Notes: generated by a model not told the origin, from the sequence alone. A stretch of DNA of 64,000 nt from Arthrobacter sp. AQ5-06 (GCF_003287955.1 NZ_QMKP01000006.1:156017-220016); one strand, 5' to 3'; counted from the stretch's first letter, positions 47,134 through 56,422 are shown. Program-made: numbers and translations.

Positions 47134-47496
47134 CTACCGTCCGTGCCGGCCGGCCGCGGCGTGAAGTATGCAGAACGGCGTGGACGGGCGGGCTTCGAGC
47201 CGGCCGTCAGCGATGGGTTCCCCGCACACGGCGCACGCACCGTACGTGCCCGCCGCAATCCGCGCCAGGGCCGCGTCCACCTGCTCAAGGCCCGAGCTGC
47301 TCTGCTGCAGGAGCGCCGATGCCTGCGACAGCTCGAACGCAATAGTGGAGCCCTCGGGGTCGTGTTCATCATCCACGTTGGAATCCTGGCGTGCGGCATT
47401 GGCGGAGGAAATGTCCGCTCGGAGGGCGCGAAGAAGTGCGAGTTTCCGCGCCCGCTCCTCCTCCAACAGGATCCTGAACCGTTCAAAATCTGGCAT
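47134..47496 (-). CDS. TraR/DksA-type zinc-finger protein
   Basis: 120 residues: an N-terminal coiled coil (RFRILLEEERARKLALLRAL) and a C-terminal finger GACAVCGEPIADGRLEARP then FCILHA. The last zinc ligand is His in place of Cys (C-x2-C...C-x2-H). Such proteins may bind RNA polymerase through its secondary channel. It starts at 47496 and is close upstream of the AlkD-like gene on the same strand. Confidence 0.85.
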   Translation of the reverse strand: MPDFERFRILLEEERARKLALLRALRADISSANAARQDSNVDDEHDPEGSTIAFELSQASALLQQSSSGLEQVDAALARIAAGTYGACAVCGEPIADGRLEARPSTPFCILHAAAGRHGR

Positions 47497-47634
47497 GGGA
47501 AAAGCCTAATGGTTTGGGTATCGACAAGCGCGGCCGGTCGGAGGATGCTGACAATCGTAAGCGCCTCAGATGCCGTCTGCAGCCAGGGACAGACAGCTGA
47601 TGGACACAAACTCCACAGAGAAAGTCTGCGTGTT

Positions 47635-48015
47635 ATGCCTACAAACATCGTCACCCAGCTGGAAGCCAAATCCCACAACACACCGGATGAGAAGCGCCGC
47701 CCGGACAAGACTGAAGTGGACATCGTCAAGGTGGGTGACTACACGATCGGCCGGATGACGTTCAGTCCCGGCTGGCGCTGGTCGGACTGCATCAAGCCTG
47801 TGGTCCAGACCGAGTCGTGCCAGAACAACCACGTGGGATTCTGCGTTTCCGGCGCCCTCAGCGTCGAAACCACGGACGGCAACCGGATCAGCATCACCGC
47901 CGGCGACTCGTACACAATTCCGCCAGGGCATGACGCGTGGGTGGAGGGAGCTCAGCCCTTCGTCGGCATTGAGTTCCTCAGCGCCGCGGAATTCGCCAAA
48001 GCCCCGGAAACGTGA
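47635..48015 (+). CDS. Cupin-domain protein
   Basis: 126 residues with a single cupin barrel: NNHVGFCVSGALSVETTDG and ITAGDSYTIPPGHDAWVEG. Only one metal-type His is in the first motif (NNHVGF), with the usual second His missing, so metal binding may be altered. Function is unknown. The ATG at 47635 (MPTNIVTQLEAK) is the family-like start; the long open frame upstream is not coding. Confidence 0.8.
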   Translation: MPTNIVTQLEAKSHNTPDEKRRPDKTEVDIVKVGDYTIGRMTFSPGWRWSDCIKPVVQTESCQNNHVGFCVSGALSVETTDGNRISITAGDSYTIPPGHDAWVEGAQPFVGIEFLSAAEFAKAPET

Positions 48016-48038
48016 CCCGACTGCCGTCCCGGAACAGG

Positions 48039-49331
48039 TCAATACCAGTTGTTGGCCACGGAATGGTTCCACGCGCCGCATGGTGACCCGTAGCGGTCCG
48101 CGATATAGGACAGTCCCCAATTGATCTGGGTCCGGTAACTGGTGAGCCAGTCGCTGCCGGCCGTCGCGTACTTACTGGCCGGCAGCGCCTGGGCGATGCC
48201 GTATGCGCCCGAGTAGGGGTTGGTGGCGGTGGTCAGCCAGTTGGACTCCTTGGTCCACAGTGACGCCAGGCACTGGAACTGGTCCTGGCCCCAGCCGTAG
48301 GCAGCCAGCTGCCCGGCCGCGTAGTTTTTTGCGCCGGCGGGGTCGTTCACGGCGCCGCCGGGCACGGACGGCACGACGACGACGGGCGGCGGGGCCGGCG
48401 TCGGGCTCGGGACAGGAGCGGGGGCTGGCACTCCCGGTACAGCAGGTGGGGCCGGAGCCGGTTTCTGGGCGGCGGCGAGGGCGGCTGCCTTGGCTGCCGC
48501 TTCCGCCTGTTGGCGGGCCTGTTCCTGGGCAGCGGCGCGTTTGGCGGCCTGCGCTGTCTCGTACGCGGCCAAGGCCGCCTGGCCCTGCCGGAACTCCCCC
48601 TCCACCGCAGCGGTGGTGCCCTTGAGGGAGGCCAACTGCGCGGTCAGTTCCTGGCCGTGCTCCTGCTGCTCCGCAATCTGCCGGGACATGGCCTGCTGGG
48701 CGGACTGGGCGGCGTCGAGCTTGGCTTTGGCCTCGACGGCGAGGCGCTCCCTTTCCGCTTTGGCTGCCTGTTCCTGGTCGGCGAGGGCGCGGGAAGTGCG
48801 TTCGGCTGCTGCGGATTTGTTCACCAGGGAAGCGGTCTTGTCGCTGACGATCTGGACGATATTCAGGCCTTGAATGCTGTTGGTCTGTACTGCGTCGAGG
48901 GCAACGAAGAAACCCATGTTGGTGCCACCGGTCTTGTACGACTGGGCCGCCAGGGCACCGATTTCCTTTTTGTACTGTCCCAGTTCGGCCGCGGCACGTG
49001 CGGTCTGGGCGGTCAGGGCGTCCACGGTGGAGGTGGCGACCTGAAGCGCCGCATCGCTTACCGCGTACTCCGCTGCGGACGTTACGGCCGCATTGCCCAG
49101 CGCCTCCGCTTCGGTCTGGAGCCCGCCCAGCAGCCCGTTGATCCTGGTGACCTCTACCGCTTTTCCGGCCTCGCTTTGCTTGGCGTTCTGCACGTCCTGC
49201 CACGAGGGATAGCCGCCCGGCGGCGCGTCGTCGGCAGCATGTGAGGGAAGCAGCGCAGCCGACCCCACGAGGACGACCGCCAGCATGCCCGCGAAGGCCG
49301 GCAGCCGCATTTTTTGAACAATCCAGGACAT
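48039..49331 (-). CDS. Secreted coiled-coil protein with C-terminal lysozyme-like transglycosylase domain
   Basis: 430 residues. A signal peptide (AFAGMLAVVLVGSAALLPSHA, cleaved near residue 32) leads into a long coiled coil, then a Pro-rich linker of about 35 residues and a C-terminal domain. The domain carries the catalytic-type Glu in SLWTKESNWLTTATNPYSG, plus AYGIAQALPASKYATAG. The arrangement resembles actinobacterial peptidoglycan-remodelling proteins with a transglycosylase-like end. Confidence 0.85.
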   Translation of the reverse strand: MSWIVQKMRLPAFAGMLAVVLVGSAALLPSHAADDAPPGGYPSWQDVQNAKQSEAGKAVEVTRINGLLGGLQTEAEALGNAAVTSAAEYAVSDAALQVATSTVDALTAQTARAAAELGQYKKEIGALAAQSYKTGGTNMGFFVALDAVQTNSIQGLNIVQIVSDKTASLVNKSAAAERTSRALADQEQAAKAERERLAVEAKAKLDAAQSAQQAMSRQIAEQQEHGQELTAQLASLKGTTAAVEGEFRQGQAALAAYETAQAAKRAAAQEQARQQAEAAAKAAALAAAQKPAPAPPAVPGVPAPAPVPSPTPAPPPVVVVPSVPGGAVNDPAGAKNYAAGQLAAYGWGQDQFQCLASLWTKESNWLTTATNPYSGAYGIAQALPASKYATAGSDWLTSYRTQINWGLSYIADRYGSPCGAWNHSVANNWY

Positions 49332-49393
49332 AGTTGGTGAGCTTACCGGGCATACACGGATTACGGGGCCTGACCGGCAACATCGTTGTCGTC

Positions 49394-50149
49394 TCAGTAC
49401 AGCTCCTGTGACGCGTTGGGGGTGGCCACCCAGACTGTCCGGGTGGCGCGGGGTTCCAGCTCGATGCCGTCGGATATCCGCCCCCGTAGGTCTTTCACGG
49501 CGTCGCGGTCGTCCGCGCTCAGGGCCGCAGGTGCGAAAACCGCGCGAACCACTGCTGGGCGTACTCCCGTGCGGCCGGGGTCACGGGTGCGATGGCCGTC
49601 ACTTCGGACTGGGTGACGCCGAACCCGGCGGCCTCGATGACCGGCGTCCAGTTCGGGTGGTGGTTCCACCCCTCGGCTGCTGCAGCGGCGTGGCAGCGCT
49701 GCTCCAGCAGCGCTCCGCTCGGATGGCTGAGGAAGCGGGGCAGAGCGACGAGCTCGACGACGACCAAGACCCCACCCGGCGCCAGCGCCCGCCGGACCCC
49801 CGACAAGAGCCGGACCCCCGACAAGAGCCGGGCGGGGTGAGCGACGTGGTGTAGCGAGGACGAAGCCCACACCAGGTCAACCGGCGTCTCGGCCGCTGCA
49901 TCCTCCGTGATCAAGGAGCCGGCAAGCTCAGGGAAGCCGTCGTCGAGGTCGGCCTCGATCACGGCGAAGCCCTGCTTGCGAAGCAGCTCGAGCATCTGCG
50001 GGTCGTTGTCGATGCACGTGACCGCGGCGTCGGGGTACCGCTCGCAAGTCCAGGACGGCTGCGAGGGGGTCGCCGAACACTTCGGCGTCGAGGTCGAGGA
50101 AGCAGTGCTGGTCATGACTGCCAGGTCGCTGGTGGTGCTGGTGGTTCAT
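49394..50149 (-). pseudogene. Class I SAM methyltransferase, disrupted (lost motif I, frameshifted C-terminus)
   Basis: The N-terminus (MNHQHHQRPGSHDQHCFLDL, then AEVFGDPLAAVLDL) is in one frame. The middle (RYPDAAVTCIDNDPQMLELL through VDLVWASSSLHHVAHPARLL and GGVLVVVELVALPRFL) is in another. The expected glycine-rich SAM loop between them is missing, with the junction near 50045. A second frame break near 49525 puts the end (LSADDRDAVKDLRGR, then TRTVWVATP) in a third segment. An 18-bp perfect tandem duplication at 49792-49827 adds six residues. Its ATG overlaps the stop of the upstream oxidoreductase. Confidence 0.75.
49792..49827. repeat. 18-bp perfect tandem duplication
   Basis: The 18 bases from 49792 are repeated exactly from 49810. 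In the methyltransferase pseudogene this gives the repeated peptide RLLSGV-RLLSGV. The duplication is in frame and alone would not destroy the gene. Confidence 0.9.
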
Positions 50150-51216
50150 GCTGATTCCCTTTGTGCTGTAGTCGTAGTGCCCATGTCGGCGGTTTTCTGC
50201 AAATCATCAAGGCCATGGCGTCGGTGACCCAGAACGATCTTGGAAACGGCTGCCTCCGAGGCGGCCGCGAAGGGGCCGAAGTGCCCTTCGACGGCCCGTC
50301 GGCTTTCCTCTTCGATGAGGTCGGCGTTGATCCTTGCGCCGGTCATGACACCTTCGGCCGCCGCGGTGATCACCTGAGCCATGATGTTGGAGACGTTGCC
50401 CGCCGCATACACGCCGCGGACGGCCGTCGCACCCATAGCGTCGGTCTCGATAAACCGTCCGGCCCCCGACGGGTGCACCTGGGAACTTACCCCGAGTGAT
50501 TCCAGAAGCGCGGATCTGGCCTCCATCCGTGTTCCGACTGCCAGGGCCTGTAGGTCGAACGAGGGACCTTGGCGGAGCGTGAGCCCCGTAAGGACGCCAT
50601 CGACAGCGTCCACAGAGGCCACCGCGCCGTCTACGACCGTTACGGACCGGGCGGCGAGCTTGTCCCACTCCTCGATGGTGGGTTCCACGGTGTCGTTGAG
50701 AAAAAGGGTGATGTCCCGGGACCACTGCCTAAACAACAGTGCCTGGTGGACGGATAGCGGGCCCGTGCCCAGCACGCCAATCCGTTGCCCACGGATTTCC
50801 CAGCCATGGCAGTAGGGGCAGTGCACCACGCCCTTTCCCCATTGCTCCCGCAGCCCGTCGATGGGAGGTAGCTCGTCTGTCAGGCCGGTGGTGACGAGGA
50901 GGCGTCTGGCGGAGAACCGGCGGGTATCTCCGAGAACAACTTCGAATCCGTAGGGGGTTCGCCGGGCAGAGACCGCTTCGCCGTCAAGGACCGTTCCTCC
51001 GTAGGAGAGCACTTCGCTGCGTCCGATGGTCAGGAGCTCCCGGGGGTTCATTCCGTCCCTGGAAAGATAACCGTGGACACCCGCCGCGGGTGCGTTGCGG
51101 GGAGTTCCGGAATCGATGACCAGCACCGAGCGCAGCGCCCGGGCCAGTGTTGTGGCCGCGCTGAGTCCCGCGGCGCCGCCGCCAATGATCACAACGTCAT
51201 ACCGTGTGGAGTCCAT
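50146..51216 (-). CDS. NAD(P)/FAD-dependent oxidoreductase, thioredoxin-reductase-like
   Basis: 356 residues. The FAD site is DVVIIGGGAAGLSAATTLAR, the redox-type motif is VHCPYCHGWEIRG, and the C-terminal FAD loop is VRGVYAAGNVSNIMAQVIT. A CxxC (CPYC) sits between the two nucleotide domains. This type commonly sits in an operon with a methyltransferase and a cupin-XRE regulator in actinobacteria, as here. The ATG at 51216 (MDSTRYDVV) is divergent from the regulator. Confidence 0.88.
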   Translation of the reverse strand: MDSTRYDVVIIGGGAAGLSAATTLARALRSVLVIDSGTPRNAPAAGVHGYLSRDGMNPRELLTIGRSEVLSYGGTVLDGEAVSARRTPYGFEVVLGDTRRFSARRLLVTTGLTDELPPIDGLREQWGKGVVHCPYCHGWEIRGQRIGVLGTGPLSVHQALLFRQWSRDITLFLNDTVEPTIEEWDKLAARSVTVVDGAVASVDAVDGVLTGLTLRQGPSFDLQALAVGTRMEARSALLESLGVSSQVHPSGAGRFIETDAMGATAVRGVYAAGNVSNIMAQVITAAAEGVMTGARINADLIEEESRRAVEGHFGPFAAASEAAVSKIVLGHRRHGLDDLQKTADMGTTTTAQRESA

Positions 51217-51300
51217 GTTTATTGTCCTTCGTTGCGTCCTGAAAGTTCACCGCCAACGTCCGGAGGCGGTTAAACCAGCATCCGCCGCATGAAAAAGTAT

Positions 51301-51345
51301 TGGCAAACATTGTTGCTGTTATGGCAAACTAACGGCATGGCAAAT
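51301..51345. promoter_or_regulatory. Three direct repeats TGGCAAA(C/T) before and over the regulator start
   Basis: TGGCAAAC at 51301 and 51322 and TGGCAAAT at 51338 are spaced 21 and 16 bases apart. The third overlaps the ATG at 51337. They may be operator half-sites for autoregulation of the XRE-cupin gene and the divergent oxidoreductase. Confidence 0.4.
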
Positions 51346-51921
51346 GAACTTGATGACGTTCTCGGCGCGGTGGGCCCCCGGCTTCGGGCGCTCCGTACGG
51401 AACGGAACCTCACCCTCGGAGAAGTGTCCTCTGCCTCCGGCGTGTCGGTGAGCACGCTGTCACGTCTGGAGTCCGGCCAGCGCAGGCCAAACCTCGAAAT
51501 CCTGCTGCCCCTCGCAAAGTTGTACGGGGTTCCCCTCGATGATCTGGTGGGCGCCCCGCCCACCGGGGATCCCAGAATCCACCTGCGGCCCATCACCCAT
51601 GCCGGGATGACGGCTGTTCCCCTGACACGCCGCTCGGGCGGATTGCAGGCGTTCAAGATGGTGCTCGACGGCGGTGCCCGCGGCGCCGAGCCCGATCCCC
51701 GCGTTCACGAGGGCTACGAATGGCTTTACATCCTCAACGGACGGCTGCGTTTGGTGCTGGGTGACAAGGATTTCGAACTCCGCCCTGGCGAGGCCGCGGA
51801 ATTCGACACTCACACCCCGCACTGGTTCGCCAGCACCGATGGCAAACCCGTCGAGTTCATCAGCCTGTTTGGACAGCAGGGAGAGCGGATGCACGTACGG
51901 GCGCGGCCCAAGACCTCATAG
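51337..51921 (+). CDS. XRE-family regulator with C-terminal cupin domain
   Basis: 194 residues. An N-terminal helix-turn-helix (LRALRTERNLTLGEVSSASG then VSVSTLSRLESGQRRPNLE) is followed by a cupin (VHEGYEWLYILNGRLRLVLG and LRPGEAAEFDTHTPHWFAS). It is divergent from the oxidoreductase and the broken methyltransferase and probably controls them. The start is the ATG at 51337 (MANELDDVLGAVG) because homology begins there; an ATG at 51289 is also open. Confidence 0.88.
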   Translation: MANELDDVLGAVGPRLRALRTERNLTLGEVSSASGVSVSTLSRLESGQRRPNLEILLPLAKLYGVPLDDLVGAPPTGDPRIHLRPITHAGMTAVPLTRRSGGLQAFKMVLDGGARGAEPDPRVHEGYEWLYILNGRLRLVLGDKDFELRPGEAAEFDTHTPHWFASTDGKPVEFISLFGQQGERMHVRARPKTS

Positions 51922-51950
51922 CCGAAGTCCACTCCATCCCTGGTGTTCGC

Positions 51951-53414
51951 TCAGGTCCCGCAGAAGGTCCGGTAGTTCCCGAAGTCTTCAGGGGCGGGGC
52001 CGGCGTAGCGTTCCAGCCCGTGGCGCTGCGTGTACGGATCAGCCAGGACGGCCAGCAAGCGGTTGAAAGGGTCCAGGTCGCCTGCGATAGCAGCCTCAAG
52101 GGCCTCTTCAACCAGGTGGTTCCTGGGGATGTAGACGGGGTTGACGCGGTCCATCAGGTCCGCGTTCGGCGCCAGCGCCTTCCACCGTGCCGCCCAGGCG
52201 TCAAAGGCTTCCGGGTCCGCGAACATGGCCCGGGCATTTTCCGGGGTGCCGCGGGCCGCCGAGCCTAGGCTCCGGAAGAAGGAGGCGTAATCCACCTTCC
52301 CCTCCTGGAGCAGGCCCAGCAGGCCGTCCACCAGCGGCGACGCTACGTCGTCGTGCGTGTCCGCGCGCAGCCCAAGCTTGGATTTCATGCCGGCTGACCA
52401 GGCCCCGCTGTACTGCGCACGGAAGGCGCCGAGGGATTCCACCGCGAGCGCCACGGCCTGATCCTGGTCGTCATGGAGCAGTGGCAGGAGTGCCTCGGCA
52501 AGCCTGGTGAGGTTCCATTCGGCAATGGGCGGCTGGTTGGCGTAGGCGTAGCGTCCGCCCTCGTCAATGGAGCTGTAGACCGAACCGGGGTCAAAGACGT
52601 CCATAAAGGCACACGGTCCGTAGTCGATGGTCTCGCCGGAGATGGTCATGTTGTCTGTATTCATCACGCCGTGGACGAAGCCCACGAGCATCCATTGCGC
52701 CACCAGGGATGCCTGGGCGGCGATGACTGCATCGAAGAACGCGAGATAGGGCTTGTCGGCGAGCGCCGCGTCCGGGTAATGGCGGCGGATGGCATGATCG
52801 GCCAGGCGTCGGAGAAGGTCCGTGTCGCCGTTGACGCGGGCGAACTGGAAGCTGCCGACGCGCAGGTGGCTGCTCGCCACCCGGGTGAGCACAGCCCCGG
52901 GCAGCATGGTTTCGCGGCGGACGGGCCGGCCCGTGGCCACCACGGCGAGGGACCTCGTGGTGGGGATGCCCATGGCGTGCATGGCTTCACTGACGAGGTA
53001 CTCGCGCAGCATGGGACCGACGACGGCGAGACCGTCACCCGCGCGGGCGAAGGGTGTCCGGCCGGAACCCTTGAGGTGGATGTCCCGAAGCTGCCCGTGG
53101 ATGTCTGTGACCTCACCCAGCAGGAGGGCCCGACCGTCGCCGAGCAGGGGCGAGTAGCCGCCGAACTGGTGGCCGGCATAGGCCTGGGCCACCGGTGTGG
53201 CACCTTCGGGGACCCGGTTGCCGATCAGCAGCAACGTCCCCTCGGGCGTCCGCAGCGAGGACGGGTCCAGGCCCAGCTCGCTGGCCAACGGCTCGTTCAG
53301 GATAAGCAGCTGCGGGTCTGGTGCTTCCTCCGCCTGCCAGGGAACCGCCAACTCCTCGAGTTCCCGGGCGAAACGCCCGTCGAAGGAGAGCGTTAATGGG
53401 ATTGCGGTGCTCAT
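51951..53414 (-). CDS. selO: SelO/YdiU family protein adenylyltransferase (AMPylase)
   Basis: 487 residues of pseudokinase fold. Markers are [40 protein letters not shown], the metal-site [19 protein letters not shown] and a Cys third from the C-terminus (FCGT), the position of selenocysteine in human SELENOO. It transfers AMP to proteins in oxidative stress. It is convergent with the XRE regulator. Confidence 0.93.
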   Translation of the reverse strand: MSTAIPLTLSFDGRFARELEELAVPWQAEEAPDPQLLILNEPLASELGLDPSSLRTPEGTLLLIGNRVPEGATPVAQAYAGHQFGGYSPLLGDGRALLLGEVTDIHGQLRDIHLKGSGRTPFARAGDGLAVVGPMLREYLVSEAMHAMGIPTTRSLAVVATGRPVRRETMLPGAVLTRVASSHLRVGSFQFARVNGDTDLLRRLADHAIRRHYPDAALADKPYLAFFDAVIAAQASLVAQWMLVGFVHGVMNTDNMTISGETIDYGPCAFMDVFDPGSVYSSIDEGGRYAYANQPPIAEWNLTRLAEALLPLLHDDQDQAVALAVESLGAFRAQYSGAWSAGMKSKLGLRADTHDDVASPLVDGLLGLLQEGKVDYASFFRSLGSAARGTPENARAMFADPEAFDAWAARWKALAPNADLMDRVNPVYIPRNHLVEEALEAAIAGDLDPFNRLLAVLADPYTQRHGLERYAGPAPEDFGNYRTFCGT

Positions 53415-53469
53415 CCTTCAAGACTACCCGTGGCAACCGCCCGTACCGCGGCAGATCAGAGGTGCTGTC

Positions 53470-54447
53470 TCAGACGTGCTGTCCGAACCAGATGAGGGTG
53501 TCGTTCCAGGCAGCCGTGGCCTGGGCTTCGTTATAGCGCTCGCCGGTGTCGTTGTGGAACGCATGATCGACGCCGGGGTAAACGGTGAGCTGATGCGTCA
53601 CCGTCGTGGCGTCCAGGGCATCCCGGAGGCCCGGCATGGCGCCGGTGATCCGCTGGTCGCGTTCTGCATACACGCCGAACGCCGCCGCCTTGATGGCCGG
53701 CACCTTGTCCAGGTCCGGCGCCGGCCCGTAGAACGCGGCGGTGGCCTTCAGCCCGGCCAGCTCGGTCGCCGCCTGCCAGGTAATACCGCCGCCGAAACAG
53801 TACCCGTTCATGGCGATGCGTCCGGAGTCCACGAAGTCCTGGGCCCGAAGATAGTCAAAGGCGGCGGCGAAGTCAGCAACATGGCGTTGGGGGCCGGCGC
53901 TGGTCAATGCACCCGAGACGGCGTCGGAGTCAAGGCTGGCGGTGCCGCCTTCCCTGCTCAGCAGGTCAAGGGCCAACGCCGCGTAACCGGCCTTGGCAAA
54001 GCGGCGGGCAACGTCCTGAATGTGCGGGGTCAGGCCGCGGTTCTCGTGGCAGACCAGCACCGCCGGGCCGGCTGCACCGGATTCGGGCCGGGCGAGGTAA
54101 CCACTGATATCGGTTCCGCCGGCAGGGAAGCGGACGGTCGCCGTCGTAAGCCCCGCGGCGCCCTCCGGGACGGAGAACGGACTCTTAGCCCCCGGAACAG
54201 CACCGGCAGAAGCGGGGCCGGCACCCGCCGACGACGATGACGGGGCGGGCGTGGGCATGGGGTCGGTGCTGCGTGGGACTTCATCGGGTGTGCAGCCCAC
54301 GAGCAGCATGGCAGCAGATGCCGCCGCCATGCTTCCCGTGATGAATGAGACCCGGCGGGTAAAGGTGCGGTGCGTCATTGCGCCGGCGCGGTAGTCGTCG
54401 AAGAATTCCTCGATCAGGTAGCGTTCAAACTTTCCAAGCTGGACCAA
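53470..54447 (-). CDS. Lipoprotein dienelactone hydrolase-family protein with possible Tat signal
   Basis: 325 residues. A long n-region leads to THRTFTRRVSFITGS, a twin-arginine-like site, and the lipobox LLVGC. The alpha/beta hydrolase has the dienelactone-hydrolase triad: nucleophile Cys in NGYCFGGGITWQ, Asp in YAERDQRI and His in VDHAFHNDTGE. Family members cleave enol-lactone esters. Its extracytoplasmic location differs from the normally cytoplasmic enzymes. The start is at 54447. Confidence 0.82.
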   Translation of the reverse strand: MVQLGKFERYLIEEFFDDYRAGAMTHRTFTRRVSFITGSMAAASAAMLLVGCTPDEVPRSTDPMPTPAPSSSSAGAGPASAGAVPGAKSPFSVPEGAAGLTTATVRFPAGGTDISGYLARPESGAAGPAVLVCHENRGLTPHIQDVARRFAKAGYAALALDLLSREGGTASLDSDAVSGALTSAGPQRHVADFAAAFDYLRAQDFVDSGRIAMNGYCFGGGITWQAATELAGLKATAAFYGPAPDLDKVPAIKAAAFGVYAERDQRITGAMPGLRDALDATTVTHQLTVYPGVDHAFHNDTGERYNEAQATAAWNDTLIWFGQHV

Positions 54448-54520
54448 GGTTGGCCTCCTCGAGTGAGGCTCATATCCTTCTCCGAAGCCGGCCCTCCGGC
54501 AAGGGGCCCCGTGCCCTGGG

Positions 54521-56374
54521 TTAGAACTGTTCGGCCGGGATGGAAAACCCGAGGTCCAGAAGTCCGCGGCCAGCCTGTTCCAGGATCGGATCCATGGTCA
54601 GCGAGGCGTGGTTGAGCAGCACGTTGACATCGCGCTGGATCCGCTGAAGGGGGTGCGTCAGCCGGTGCACACTCCCTCCGGAGCCCGTCAGGATGAGGCG
54701 GACAGCCTCGGCTGACGCCGCGCCGCTGAGACCAAGCGAAAGCCGGTACCGAGCCCGCTCCTCATCAGTGAAAGCGACAGGCCGGCGGCCGTAGGAAGCG
54801 GCCACCACCCGGACCGCTTCCTGCCAGTGCAGCCGCGCAGTGGCCACCTGCCCGTAGGCCTGGGAGAACCTGGCCTGAGCGAGCGGCGAATCCGCCTGCC
54901 GCGCCTGCGTTGTCTGCTTGACCTTGCGCACCATCATCAGGTCCTGGAACTGCTCAAGGGCGTGCTCAGCGGCCCCCAACGCGGCGGCCGGGGCAACCAT
55001 GTTCAGGAACGTGGCCATGGGGATGTGGATGCTCGGATCCGGGTGGATGTGGCTGCCGGGGTTGTCCGCGGCGGCCAGGAGGTTCCACTCCAGGGCACGG
55101 TGCGCCGGGACAAAGAGATTCTCCGACCGGAGATCGTTGCTCCCGGTCCCCCGCAGGCCGGCCGTGTGCCACACGTCCAGCAGTTCAAGATCGGACACCG
55201 GGACCAGGCACTGCAGGCGGACGTCGGCGTGCTGCACGGCCAGGAGTGCCCATTCGGAGTGCATGATGCCGGAGGCGAAGCTCCAACGGCCCGAGATGGT
55301 GAAACCGCCGGGAACCCTCTCTGCTGTACCTGGAGGCGCGCCGGTGGCGGCGGCCAAGGGGGCCGGCCCGTTGGCGAACACTTCGTCCTGCGCTTCCTGC
55401 GGCCAGCGGGCCAGCATCCAGACATGTTCCACCAGGTGCCCGACGCTCCAGGCTGTGGAGACACATCCCTGGGCGAGGCGGCGAACTACCTCCACGTAGG
55501 TTTCCAGCCCCATGCCGAAGCCGCCCACGGCCTTCGGGGCAAGCATCTGGAACACCCCTGCTGCCTTCAGCGCAGCCATGGTGGCTTCCGGGACGCGGCG
55601 GATCTCCTCGGTTTCCGCTGCGCGCTCACGCAGCCGGGGAACGAGGGCATCCACCCTGGCCAGCAGCTCGTCATGGGAAGGAATGATCTCGGCCGGCAGG
55701 ATCTCCGCCGGCAGCTCGATGGTGTGCGCTGTATGGCTGCGCTTCGCGGCCAGGTAGCGGTGGTTGGCCGCCGAGAGGTGCACGCCGGTGGGGACCTGCT
55801 CCGACACATCAACGCCAAGGGCCGTCAGCTGCCCTACTTTGTCCGGGTTGTTCGTGAGGAGGCGGATCCGGCCCGCGCCAAGCGCGCCGAGCATCTGGGC
55901 GGCGGCACTGTAGTCCCGTTCGTCCTCGCCGCGGCCCAGGGCCACGTTGGCTTCGTAGGTATCCAGGCCAGTGTCCTGCAGGGCATACGCGTCGAGCTTG
56001 GAATACAGGCCGATGCCGCGCCCCTCCTGCCGGAGGTACAGCAGGAAGCCCCCGACGGCGGCAATCTCCTCGACTGCCTCGCGCAGCTGGGGCCCGCAGT
56101 CGCAGCGCTCGCTGCCGAACACGTCACCGGTGAGGCACTCGCTGTGGAGCCGGACCAACGGTGCCTCGCCGTCCGGACCCTGGTTCAGGAGCGTTTGCTC
56201 CCATTGGCCGAGGGCGAGCAATAGGTGCTCTTTGCCGTCGGCCAGTCCATGGAACGTCATGATCTCGGCGGTGGCCGCGAAGCCGTCCGGGAAGCGCAGC
56301 GGGACGGTGACCTGGCTGCGGACGGCGGCCGGTTGTTCGAATGGCCGCGAGACAGTCTCGGACATCACGCTCAT
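54521..56374 (-). CDS. Fusion of GTP cyclohydrolase II (RibA) with a group D flavin monooxygenase-like domain
   Basis: 617 residues in two parts. Residues 20-225 are GTP cyclohydrolase II with zinc cysteines C80, C91 and C93 (SECLTGDVFGSERCDCGPQL), the RQEGRGIGL loop at 115-123 and DERDY at 151-155, all intact. Residues about 232-617 are an acyl-CoA-dehydrogenase-like domain of the HsaA/HpaC-type monooxygenases (LAPKAVGGFGMGLETYVEVV and GRWSFASGIMHSEWALLAV). The frame is continuous with no internal start. GAGGAG lies five bases before the ATG at 56374. It is divergent from MarR and probably controlled by it. The substrate is unknown. Confidence 0.88.
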   Translation of the reverse strand: MSVMSETVSRPFEQPAAVRSQVTVPLRFPDGFAATAEIMTFHGLADGKEHLLLALGQWEQTLLNQGPDGEAPLVRLHSECLTGDVFGSERCDCGPQLREAVEEIAAVGGFLLYLRQEGRGIGLYSKLDAYALQDTGLDTYEANVALGRGEDERDYSAAAQMLGALGAGRIRLLTNNPDKVGQLTALGVDVSEQVPTGVHLSAANHRYLAAKRSHTAHTIELPAEILPAEIIPSHDELLARVDALVPRLRERAAETEEIRRVPEATMAALKAAGVFQMLAPKAVGGFGMGLETYVEVVRRLAQGCVSTAWSVGHLVEHVWMLARWPQEAQDEVFANGPAPLAAATGAPPGTAERVPGGFTISGRWSFASGIMHSEWALLAVQHADVRLQCLVPVSDLELLDVWHTAGLRGTGSNDLRSENLFVPAHRALEWNLLAAADNPGSHIHPDPSIHIPMATFLNMVAPAAALGAAEHALEQFQDLMMVRKVKQTTQARQADSPLAQARFSQAYGQVATARLHWQEAVRVVAASYGRRPVAFTDEERARYRLSLGLSGAASAEAVRLILTGSGGSVHRLTHPLQRIQRDVNVLLNHASLTMDPILEQAGRGLLDLGFSIPAEQF

Positions 56375-56404
56375 CTGGGCTCCTCAGGAGAGTTTTCGGG
56401 AAAA

Positions 56405-56422
56405 TACTTGAATGTTTAAGTA
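56405..56422. promoter_or_regulatory. Candidate MarR operator 1
   Basis: TACTTGAATGTTTAAGTA, an imperfect palindrome in the divergent gap, 31 bases upstream of the fusion gene's ATG. Confidence 0.55.

Noticed and set aside
49792..49827. Tandem 18-bp units considered as a CRISPR-like repeat
   Set aside because: Only two adjacent copies without spacers, inside a pseudogene. It is a simple duplication.
54827..56224. A 465-codon open frame antisense to the RibA fusion gene
   Set aside because: The opposite strand has intact enzyme motifs; this frame has none.
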